Source of the DNA: UBA2256 sp964531105
GTDB lineage: Bacteria > Spirochaetota > Spirochaetia > Treponematales > Rectinemataceae
Length of the DNA stretch: 8,412 nucleotides
NCBI GenBank assembly: GCA_964531105.1
Contig: CAZHFN010000063.1
Coordinates: forward strand, 1-8,412
Direction of reading: 5' to 3'
Shown: positions 1-5,249 of the stretch, one piece after another
How positions within the stretch are numbered: position 1 is the first letter of the stretch
Layout: each line of letters opens with the position of its first letter
The notes under the pieces: model-generated
The model's input: only the letters and a program-made list of their open reading frames with translations
What the model was told of the DNA's origin: nothing
Databases searched by the model: none
Translations under genes and position numbers: made by a program

Positions 1-224
1 TCGATATTGACTGCCCTGATGAACATTTTGGCGCAGTACTCAACTCCATTTCCACTAGGGGTGGCCGGATTGAATCGGTGGAGGAAGTAACAGGATCTAA
101 AAGCATTGTAGCCAGAGCACCCATGTCCAGGCTTTTCGGCTTCGCGTCGGAACTCAGGTCCATGAGCAAGGGAAGGGCGCAGTTCCAGGCCCGCTTTGCC
201 AGTTACGAGCCTGCAAGGCCGTAA
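1..224 (+). CDS. fusA: Elongation factor G family protein, C-terminal end (partial)
   Basis: This is the 3' end of a gene that starts outside the window. Reading from base 3 gives 73 residues ending at TAA 222-224. They match domain V of EF-G: a P-x-E-x-x-G start to the first strand, an RGG in place of the usual RRG, then A-P-M-x-R-L-F-G-F-A and LRSMSKGRAQF, ending in F-x-x-YEP. EF-G is the cytoplasmic GTPase that moves tRNA and mRNA through the ribosome; domain V contacts the GTPase-associated centre. EF-G followed by tuf recalls the str operon order (fusA-tuf). Spirochaetes carry more than one EF-G type, and without the G domain I cannot say whether this is the main translocase or a paralogue, so the symbol is provisional. 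No clear terminator follows it. Confidence 0.85.
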   Translation, partial: DIDCPDEHFGAVLNSISTRGGRIESVEEVTGSKSIVARAPMSRLFGFASELRSMSKGRAQFQARFASYEPARP

Positions 225-295
225 TTATGAGCCCAGGAAAATTTATGGCTCTAAAAACCAAAAGACTAAAATAATCTAATCCTCGTCTAGGCCAC

Positions 296-324
296 TTGAT
301 AAGCCTTGACAGTTCCTCTATAAT
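296..324 (+). promoter_or_regulatory. Sigma70-type promoter for tuf
   Basis: A -35 hexamer TTGATA (296-301, five of six consensus bases) and a perfect -10 TATAAT (319-324) are separated by exactly 17 bp. The expected transcription start is near 330-332, giving an untranslated leader of about 37 nt. A second -35-like hexamer, a perfect TTGACA, lies at 306-311, but it is only 7 bp from the -10 and cannot pair with it. A-tracts at 238-241, 253-257, 260-263 and 268-271 lie upstream, although the stretch just before the -35 is not especially AT-rich. A strong promoter suits a highly expressed gene. The call rests on sequence match only. Confidence 0.8.
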
Positions 325-353
325 CCGAGAGCTTTAATTAGAATACCCATGGC

Positions 354-360
354 AGGAGGA
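354..360 (+). promoter_or_regulatory. Shine-Dalgarno site of tuf
   Basis: AGGAGGA is a near-perfect complement to the 16S rRNA 3' end and lies 7 nt before the ATG at 368. It fixes the tuf start and excludes the out-of-frame ATG at 349, which lies upstream of it and has no site of its own. Confidence 0.9.
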
Positions 361-367
361 ACAAGAT

Positions 368-1558
368 ATGGCCAAAGAAAAATTCGCGCGTACCAAGCCG
401 CATATGAACGTAGGTACGATCGGACACATCGACCACGGAAAGACGACCTTGAGCGCAGCCATCACCATGTACTGCGGCCGCAAATTCGGTGACAAGGTTC
501 TCAACTACGATCAGATCGACAACGCTCCGGAAGAGAAGGCACGTGGTATCACCATCAACACCAGGCACCTGGAGTATCAGTCCACCAAGAGGCACTATGC
601 CCACATCGACTGCCCCGGACACGCTGACTACATCAAGAACATGATCACCGGCGCCGCCCAGATGGATGGTGCGATTGTCGTAGTATCGGCCCCCGACTCC
701 GTCATGCCCCAGACTCGTGAGCACGTACTCCTGGCCCGCCAGGTAGGCGTTCCTTCGGTACTGGTCTTCCTCAATAAGGTAGACCTTGTTGACGATGCCG
801 AGCTCATCGAACTGGTTGAGGAAGAAGTTCGCGACCTCCTCAAGTTCTATGGATTCCCTGGCGACACAACCCCCATCATCAAGGGTTCGGCCTTCAAAGC
901 CATGTCCGAGCCGGACAATCCCGAGGCGACCAAGTGCATCCAGGATCTGCTGGACGCCATGGACTCCTTCTTCCCGGACCCCGTCCGCCTCACCGACCTG
1001 CCCTTCCTGATGCCCATCGAGGACGTCTTCACCATCTCCGGCCGCGGCACCGTCGTAACCGGTCGTGCGGAGCGTGGAATTATCAAGCTTAACGAGACTG
1101 TCGAAATCGTTGGAATCAAGCCGACCAAGTCCACCGTAGTAACCGGCATCGAGATGTTCAACAAGCTTCTGGATGAAGGTCAGGCTGGCGACAACATCGG
1201 TACCCTCTTGAGGGGTGTCGACAAGAAAGATGTTGAGCGCGGACAGGTTCTGGCCAAGCCCGGCACCATCACCCCCCATACCAAGTTCAGGGGTCAGGTC
1301 TACGTGCTCAACCAGCAGGAAGGCGGCCGCCACAGCCCCTTCTTTACCGGTTACAGACCTCAGTTCTATTTCCGGACCACCGACATCACCGGCTCCGTCT
1401 CCCTGCCCGAGGGCAAGGAAATGGTCATGCCCGGCGACAACACCGAGATCAACGTTGAGCTGATCTACCCCATCGCCATGGAGAAGGGGCTCAAGTTTGC
1501 TATCCGCGAGGGTGGGCACACCGTAGCTTCCGGCCAGGTTGTCGAGGTACTTGAGTAA
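368..1558 (+). CDS. tuf: Elongation factor Tu
   Basis: EF-Tu is the GTPase that brings aminoacyl-tRNA to the ribosomal A site. The 396-residue product has the full family length. The G domain shows all five motifs: G1 GHIDHGKT (19-26), G2 with Thr62 in RGITI, G3 DCPGH (81-85) holding the catalytic His85, G4 NKVD (136-139) and G5 GSA (173-175). Domain 2 contains SGRGTVVTGR and GIEMFNKLLDEGQAGDN; domain 3 contains GGRHSPFF, GYRPQFYFRTTDITG, MPGDN and FAIREGGHTVASG. The sequence style is treponeme-like. One oddity is Asp-Ser-Val at 110-112, where most EF-Tu proteins have Asp-Gly-Pro. The gene has its own promoter and a strong terminator, so it is probably transcribed as a single unit apart from any read-through from the EF-G gene. 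Confidence 0.98.
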   Translation: MAKEKFARTKPHMNVGTIGHIDHGKTTLSAAITMYCGRKFGDKVLNYDQIDNAPEEKARGITINTRHLEYQSTKRHYAHIDCPGHADYIKNMITGAAQMDGAIVVVSAPDSVMPQTREHVLLARQVGVPSVLVFLNKVDLVDDAELIELVEEEVRDLLKFYGFPGDTTPIIKGSAFKAMSEPDNPEATKCIQDLLDAMDSFFPDPVRLTDLPFLMPIEDVFTISGRGTVVTGRAERGIIKLNETVEIVGIKPTKSTVVTGIEMFNKLLDEGQAGDNIGTLLRGVDKKDVERGQVLAKPGTITPHTKFRGQVYVLNQQEGGRHSPFFTGYRPQFYFRTTDITGSVSLPEGKEMVMPGDNTEINVELIYPIAMEKGLKFAIREGGHTVASGQVVEVLE

Positions 1559-1574
1559 GATTTCTGCGTAAAGC

Positions 1575-1616
1575 GGGCTGTCCATCCCTTTAGGGACTGG
1601 ACAGCCCTTTTTTTTT
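1575..1616 (+). terminator. Intrinsic terminator after tuf
   Basis: A perfect 10-bp stem pairs 1575-1584 (GGGCTGTCCA) with 1598-1607 (TGGACAGCCC). It is extended inside by a 4-bp helix (1585-1588 with 1593-1596, one bulged C at 1597) closed by a TTTA loop. Nine Ts follow (1608-1616). It begins 16 nt after the tuf stop codon. The opposite strand has no T-tract after the stem, so it should act in one direction only. Confidence 0.96.
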
Positions 1617-1626
1617 CTGCGATAAT
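1598..1626 (+). promoter_or_regulatory. Putative S10 operon promoter overlapping the tuf terminator
   Basis: TGGACA (1598-1603) and GATAAT (1621-1626) each match the sigma70 consensus at five of six positions and are spaced by 17 bp. TGC directly before the -10 adds an extended -10 motif. The -35 lies in the 3' arm of the tuf terminator and the T-tract forms part of the spacer. The start would fall near 1633, about 105 nt before rpsJ. This is the best promoter candidate between the terminator and rpsJ, but it is supported by sequence match alone. Confidence 0.6.
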
Positions 1627-1632
1627 ACCGTG

Positions 1633-1737
1633 CATTTTAAGCGGCGGGGCTCCTTGGGTTCCGCGGCGCATGGGGTATGAGCGCGCCCGCCAGGGTACGG
1701 CTCGGTATTGCCTGCGCAAGAGTTCTTTGGAGGTTGT
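1633..1737 (+). promoter_or_regulatory. Putative 5' leader of the S10 operon
   Basis: If transcription starts near 1633, the mRNA has a GC-rich leader of about 105 nt before rpsJ. Possible helices are GGCGC 1665-1669 with GCGCC 1683-1687, and CAGG 1691-1694 with CCTG 1711-1714, the latter enclosing TAC 1696-1698 with GTA 1705-1707. In gamma-proteobacteria the S10 leader is the target of L4 autoregulation. I do not recognise that fold here, so a regulatory role is only a guess. There is no convincing coding sequence in it. Confidence 0.35.
1729..1733 (+). promoter_or_regulatory. Shine-Dalgarno site of rpsJ
   Basis: GGAGG sits 4 nt before the ATG at 1738. It supports that start over an in-frame upstream codon at 1708, which would add ten residues not found in S10. 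Confidence 0.8.
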
Positions 1738-2043
1738 ATGAAAGACAGAATCCGTGTAAGGCTCAGAGGCTTCGATGTGCGTCTTGTGGACGACAGCGCA
1801 AGCGGTATTGTGAAGACGGTTCAGGGTGCCGGCGCCAAAGTGTCGGGTCCCATTCCCTTGCCGACTAGAATCAGCAAGTATACCGTGCTTCGCTCGCCCC
1901 ATGTGCATAAGAAATCGAGGGAGCAGTTCGAGATGAGGACCCATAAGCGCCTTATCGACATACTGGAACCCACTCCCGAGGTTATGGATGCCCTAATGAA
2001 GCTCGAACTGCCCGCGGGTGTCGATGTCGAGATAAAGCAGTAA
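1738..2043 (+). CDS. rpsJ: 30S ribosomal protein S10
   Basis: S10 is a protein of the 30S head and, as NusE, a partner of NusB in transcription antitermination. The 101-residue product has the usual length. Recognisable parts are the first strand IRVRLRGFDVRLVD, the GPIPLPT turn near residues 37-43, and the long loop containing YTVLRSPHVHKKSREQFEMRTHKRLIDI. It is the first gene of the ribosomal cluster, downstream of the putative promoter at 1598-1626. The gap to rplC is 111 nt, much wider than any other gap in the cluster, so rpsJ may be expressed somewhat independently. Confidence 0.97.
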   Translation: MKDRIRVRLRGFDVRLVDDSASGIVKTVQGAGAKVSGPIPLPTRISKYTVLRSPHVHKKSREQFEMRTHKRLIDILEPTPEVMDALMKLELPAGVDVEIKQ

Positions 2044-2154
2044 TTTAGGCGCCGCTGTTAGCGCTTGAAACACTGTCGCGACGCTACCAGGCGACGCGCA
2101 AATGCTGAAACGCCCGGCTTTTTGTGCCGGTCGCGTTCAACGCAGGAGTACCGA
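2044..2154 (+). promoter_or_regulatory. Structured rpsJ-rplC intergenic region
   Basis: This 111-nt spacer can form several hairpins. The best has AACGC 2109-2113 with GCGTT 2133-2137 and CCGGC 2114-2118 with GCCGG 2126-2130, a 2-nt bulge (2131-2132) and a TTTTTGT loop. Two further pairs (2106-2107 with 2138-2139) may extend it. It ends 4 nt before the rplC Shine-Dalgarno at 2144-2148. Upstream, 2046-2052 can pair with 2061-2067, and GTCGC 2075-2079 with GCGAC 2091-2095. GCGACGC occurs twice (2078-2084 and 2091-2097). No promoter is evident. A role in translational control or RNA processing is inference. Confidence 0.4.
2144..2148 (+). promoter_or_regulatory. Shine-Dalgarno site of rplC
   Basis: AGGAG lies 6 nt before the ATG at 2155. 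It decides the L3 start, because the same frame stays open back to a TTG at 2065 and would otherwise suggest a 30-residue extension. Confidence 0.85.
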
Positions 2155-2778
2155 ATGATCGGACTAATCGGAAAGAAGCTTGGGATGACCCAGGTATTCG
2201 ACGATACGGGAAAGCTTATCCCCGTCACCGTCGTCCAGGTCGCACCCAATCTCGTCGTCGGAAAGAAAACGACGGAAAAGGACGGCTACGACGCCATTGT
2301 CGTAGGTGTCTACGAGAAGAAGAAGACGCGGGTGACCAAACCCTACGCGGGACAGTTTGGCGAGGGCATGGCCCCCACCAGAGTCTTGCGCGAGTTCCGC
2401 GATTTTGAAAAAGATGTCCAGGTGGGCGAAAAGCTGGATATTGCCCTTTTAGAAGGGGTACGCTACGTAGATGTAGTGGCCAATTCCAAAGGTAAGGGAT
2501 TCCAGGGCGTCATGAAACGCTGGAACTTCGGCGGAGGCCGGGCAACACACGGATCCAAGTTCCATAGGGAACCAGGATCTACAGGTCAGAGCACCTATCC
2601 CCACAAGACCTTCAAGAACAACAAGATGCCGGGCCACATGGGCAACGAGCGCGTGACGGTACAGAATCTTAAAGTCGTGCGGGTAGATGCCGAAAAAGGC
2701 GTAGTGCTGGTGCGAGGCGCGCTTCCAGGCGCCCGCAACTGTGATCTTCTAGTCCGCAAAGCGGTCAAGAAGAGCTGA
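2155..2778 (+). CDS. rplC: 50S ribosomal protein L3
   Basis: L3 binds 23S rRNA early in assembly and sends a loop towards the peptidyl-transferase centre. The 207-residue product starts with the classic MIGLIGKKLGMTQVF. The central loop is clear: SKGKGFQGVMKRWNFGGG (111-128), ATHGSKFHREPGS, Gln145 in GSTGQ (the position methylated by PrmB in E. coli), and KMPGHMG (157-163). The segment after Gln145 (STYPHKTFKNN) differs from the common bacterial form and looks spirochaete-like. The start is set by the AGGAG site and by homology; an in-frame upstream stretch from 2065 is rejected. The rplD start follows 14 nt after the stop. Confidence 0.97.
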   Translation: MIGLIGKKLGMTQVFDDTGKLIPVTVVQVAPNLVVGKKTTEKDGYDAIVVGVYEKKKTRVTKPYAGQFGEGMAPTRVLREFRDFEKDVQVGEKLDIALLEGVRYVDVVANSKGKGFQGVMKRWNFGGGRATHGSKFHREPGSTGQSTYPHKTFKNNKMPGHMGNERVTVQNLKVVRVDAEKGVVLVRGALPGARNCDLLVRKAVKKS

Positions 2779-2792
2779 GGACGGAGGACCCA

Positions 2793-3443
2793 ATGGAAAG
2801 CAAAGTTATTTCCACGCAGGGGAAGGAGCTCAAGAGCATCGAGCTCTCCGAATCCGTTTTCGGACTTCCCATCAATGAAGACGTAATTTATTACGCCATA
2901 AACAACGAGCTGGCCAACAAGCGATTGGGCACAGCTTCCACCAAGGACAGGGGCGAAGTACACGGCACCAACAGAAGGCCTTACAGCCAGAAGGGTACCG
3001 GTAGGGCTCGCCATGGTGATACCAAGTCCAACGTGTACGTGGGCGGAGGAATTTCCTTTGGTCCCAAGCCCAGGGATTTCTCCTACATGATGCCCAGGAA
3101 AGCCAAGCGCCTCGCGCTCAAGACTATTCTGAGCATGAAGGCCCAGGACGGTACGCTTGCTTTGGTGGAGGATTTCACCATCGAGTCGGGTAAAACCAGG
3201 GATCTGGTAAAAGCCTTGTCTCCCTTTGTGAATGCCAAGACCCCTGAGCGCACGGTCCTCATCCTCAAGGATGACGATCCCATGCTCAAGCGGGCAGCCC
3301 GGAACATTCCCTGGCTCAAGTTTCTCTCCTATAACAGGCTCAGGGCTCACGACCTCTTCTATGGAAGAAAAATCGTCATGCTCGAGTCTGCGGCAAAGCA
3401 GCTCAACGAGTTCTATGCCGACGAGAAAAGGAGCGCCGAATAA
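2793..3443 (+). CDS. rplD: 50S ribosomal protein L4
   Basis: L4 is an early-assembling 50S protein whose extended loop lines the narrow part of the exit tunnel beside L22. In E. coli it also represses its own operon. The 216-residue product has the signature RRPYSQKGTGRARHG (61-75) and GGGISFGPKPRDFSY (84-98). Lys67 of KGTGRAR matches the E. coli loop lysine where changes give macrolide resistance. Tyr replaces the more usual Trp in the KPW motif. GGAGG at 2783-2787 lies 5 nt before the ATG. The stop codon overlaps the rplW start by one base (TAATG), which suggests translational coupling. Confidence 0.97.
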   Translation: MESKVISTQGKELKSIELSESVFGLPINEDVIYYAINNELANKRLGTASTKDRGEVHGTNRRPYSQKGTGRARHGDTKSNVYVGGGISFGPKPRDFSYMMPRKAKRLALKTILSMKAQDGTLALVEDFTIESGKTRDLVKALSPFVNAKTPERTVLILKDDDPMLKRAARNIPWLKFLSYNRLRAHDLFYGRKIVMLESAAKQLNEFYADEKRSAE

Positions 3444-3727
3444 TGGACTACCAGTCGATTCTTATCGAACCGGTGCTCTCCGAAAAGAGCAATATCATGC
3501 GCGAGACCGGCCATTATGTGTTCAAAGTCGATTCCCGTGCAGACAAGATCATGGTGATGGAGGCGGTGAAGACCCTCTTCAAGGTCAATCCAGTCTCCTG
3601 CAGGATTATCAACGTAGCCTCCAAGCCCAAGCGCTTGAGGGGTCGTCCTGGCAGGACCGCCGAGTGGAAGAAGGCCATCGTCAAGCTTCAGAAGGGCGAG
3701 ACGATCCGCGTATTCGAAGGCGCCTAA
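3443..3727 (+). CDS. rplW: 50S ribosomal protein L23
   Basis: L23 sits at the tunnel exit and is a docking site for trigger factor and the signal recognition particle. The 94-residue product shows the family pattern: IEPVLSEKS (8-16), YVFKVDSRADKIMVMEAVKTLFKV, a basic loop with PKRLRGRPGRTAEWKKAIV, and a final KGETIRVFEGA. The ATG overlaps the rplD stop by one base, and GGAG at 3430-3433 within rplD can act as its ribosome-binding site. Confidence 0.96.
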   Translation: MDYQSILIEPVLSEKSNIMRETGHYVFKVDSRADKIMVMEAVKTLFKVNPVSCRIINVASKPKRLRGRPGRTAEWKKAIVKLQKGETIRVFEGA

Positions 3728-3744
3728 GCGAGTAAGGGGAAAAT

Positions 3745-4575
3745 ATGGGTATCAGGACCTTCAGACCGTTAACGCCTGGTCTGCGCCACCGAATTCAGGT
3801 GGTGAATGATGAGATTAGCTCCAACAAGAGTAATCCCGAAAAATCCCTTACCAAGGGAAAGGCGAGCACAGGCGGCAGAGCATCCAATGGCCGCATATCC
3901 ACGCGGCATCATGGCGGCGGGCACAAGCGCAAGTACAGGATTATCGATTTCAAGCGTGACAAGTTCGGAATTCCCGGCACAGTCGCGGCCGTCGAGTACG
4001 ATCCCAACCGCAGCGCCAACATCGCCCTCATCAACTATGCCGACGGCGAAAAGCGCTACATCATCTGCCCCAAGGGACTCACCGTAGGACAGAAGATAAT
4101 GTCCGGCCCACAGGCCGCCCTGGATGTAGGCAATGCGCTTCCGCTGGAGAACATACCGCTCGGTTTCACCGTCCATAATGTGGAGCTCACCTTGGGCAAG
4201 GGCGGCCAGATGGCTCGCTCGGCTGGGGCCAGCGCTCTTATCGCCGGTTCCGAAGGTGACTACGTCGTGCTCAAGCTGCCCTCGGGTGAGCTTCGCATGG
4301 TGTTCAAGAAGTGCGTGGCCACTATCGGTATCGTGGGCAATGAAGAGCACATGAACGAGCAGGTAGGCAAAGCAGGCAGGAATAGGTGGAGAGGCATCAG
4401 ACCCACCGTCCGCGGCACTGTCATGAACCCCGTCGATCATCCGCATGGAGGCGGCGAGGGAAAAGGCAAGGGATACAAGCAGCCCGTCTCACCCTGGGGC
4501 CAGCCGGCCAAGGGTTACAGGACGCGGGACAACCACAAGCCCTCGGGTCGCTTCATTACGAAGCGCCGCAAGTGA
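3745..4575 (+). CDS. rplB: 50S ribosomal protein L2
   Basis: L2 is among the most conserved 50S proteins. It is needed for subunit joining and for peptidyl-transferase activity. The 276-residue product is full length. It shows GGRASNGRISTRHHGGGHKR (43-62), the central RNA-binding barrel with VEYDPNRSANIALINYADGEKRYI, and the C-terminal NPVDHPHGGGEG motif. His232 there corresponds to E. coli His229, important for peptidyl transfer. A basic tail KPSGRFITKRRK ends the protein. AAGGGG at 3734-3739 lies just before the ATG. Confidence 0.98.
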   Translation: MGIRTFRPLTPGLRHRIQVVNDEISSNKSNPEKSLTKGKASTGGRASNGRISTRHHGGGHKRKYRIIDFKRDKFGIPGTVAAVEYDPNRSANIALINYADGEKRYIICPKGLTVGQKIMSGPQAALDVGNALPLENIPLGFTVHNVELTLGKGGQMARSAGASALIAGSEGDYVVLKLPSGELRMVFKKCVATIGIVGNEEHMNEQVGKAGRNRWRGIRPTVRGTVMNPVDHPHGGGEGKGKGYKQPVSPWGQPAKGYRTRDNHKPSGRFITKRRK

Positions 4576-4590
4576 GATAGGAGCATACTC

Positions 4591-4872
4591 GTGTCAAGGT
4601 CCGTAAAGAAGGGGCCCTTCATCGAGAAGAGCCTGTACAAGAAAGTGACAGAAGGAAGCAAGTCCGGGGACAAGAAAATGGTCAAGACCTATTCCAGGAC
4701 TTCTACAATTATCCCTGAAATGGTCGGACAGACTATATCAGTGTATAACGGCAAGACTTGGGTTCCCGTGTACGTAACGGAGAACCTGGTCGGTCATAAG
4801 CTCGGCGAGTTCGCCCCCACCCGCATTTTCCGCGGGCATGCGGGCAGCGACAAAAAAGCCGAGAAGAAATAG
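4591..4872 (+). CDS. rpsS: 30S ribosomal protein S19
   Basis: S19 lies in the 30S head next to S13 and forms intersubunit contacts with the central protuberance. The 93-residue product shows the complete signature: SRSVKKGPFIEKSL at the N-terminus, YSRTSTIIPEMVGQTISVYNGK, and HKLGEFAPTRIFRGHAG, followed by a lysine-rich tail. The start is GTG, supported by AGGAG at 4579-4583, 7 nt upstream, and by the conserved N-terminus. The gene begins 15 nt after the rplB stop. Confidence 0.97.
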   Translation: MSRSVKKGPFIEKSLYKKVTEGSKSGDKKMVKTYSRTSTIIPEMVGQTISVYNGKTWVPVYVTENLVGHKLGEFAPTRIFRGHAGSDKKAEKK

Positions 4873-4882
4873 GGGTTCGACC

Positions 4883-5248
4883 ATGACTGAAAAGAAAGGA
4901 TTCCGAGCCACCGCTAAATGGCTCATGGGCTCCCCCTACAAGATCCGCCCCGTTGCCGATCTTATAAGGGAAAAGCCCTATACCGAAGCCGTAGCCATTC
5001 TCGACCACATGCCGCAAAAGGGCGCCGGCCTTATTAAAAAGGTAGTCGTCTCCGCGGTGTCCAATGCCCTCAATGCTAACAAAAAGCTGGGCGAAGACAT
5101 GCTCTATATCAAAGAGCTCAGGATAGATGAGGGGCCCAGGATGCGAAGGGTCTGGTTCCGGGCACGCGGGAGAGCTGACATGCTCGTAAAGAGAATGTGC
5201 CACATCTCCTGTGTGGTGGAAGAAATCGGCAAGAAGTCGGAGGCCTAA
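4883..5248 (+). CDS. rplV: 50S ribosomal protein L22
   Basis: L22 reaches through the 50S subunit and its beta-hairpin lines the exit tunnel with L4. The 121-residue product has the family pattern: RATAKWLMGSPYKIRPVADLIR (8-29), K-x-VVVSAVSNALNAN, and the hairpin IDEGPRMRRVWFRARGRAD (81-99) followed by HISCVVEE. Two small departures are IREKPYTEA where IRGK is usual, and WFRARGRA in place of PRARGRA. The frame is open upstream to 4838 inside rpsS, but AGGGG at 4871-4875 and family alignment put the start at 4883. The site overlaps the rpsS stop, so the two are probably coupled. Confidence 0.96.
   Translation: MTEKKGFRATAKWLMGSPYKIRPVADLIREKPYTEAVAILDHMPQKGAGLIKKVVVSAVSNALNANKKLGEDMLYIKELRIDEGPRMRRVWFRARGRADMLVKRMCHISCVVEEIGKKSEA
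5239..5243 (+). promoter_or_regulatory. Shine-Dalgarno site of rpsC inside rplV
   Basis: GGAGG within the last codons of rplV lies 6 nt before a GTG at 5250. It decides the rpsC start in favour of this GTG over an ATG at 5211, which would add 13 residues unlike S3. Confidence 0.8.
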
Positions 5249-5249
5249 G

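Noticed and set aside
229..251. A GAGCC/GGCTC hairpin after the EF-G stop as a terminator
   Set aside because: The stem is only 5 bp with a 13-nt loop and is followed by A-rich, not T-rich, sequence.
349..370. An upstream ATG at 349 that could open a short frame overlapping the tuf start
   Set aside because: It lies before the tuf Shine-Dalgarno, has no ribosome-binding site of its own and is out of frame with tuf.
338..1585. A 415-codon open frame on the minus strand covering all of tuf
   Set aside because: It mirrors tuf codon usage, has no recognisable protein family or clear Shine-Dalgarno, and tuf is certain on the plus strand. Long antisense frames are common opposite highly biased genes.
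2065..2093. TTGAAA at 2065-2070 as the -35 of an internal rplC promoter
   Set aside because: There is no TATAAT-like hexamer at 15-19 bp downstream; that stretch is GC-rich.
2065..2154. A 30-residue N-terminal extension of L3 from a TTG start
   Set aside because: L3 proteins start at MIGLIGKKLGMTQ, which coincides with the ATG at 2155 behind a good AGGAG. The extension would be encoded by the hairpin region and the Shine-Dalgarno itself.
2595..3350. A 251-codon minus-strand open frame opposite rplC and rplD
   Set aside because: It is a shadow of two certain ribosomal-protein genes and resembles no known family.
4838..4882. A longer L22 starting inside rpsS
   Set aside because: The extra 15 residues are the out-of-frame end of rpsS, and the AGGGG site with family alignment places the start at 4883.
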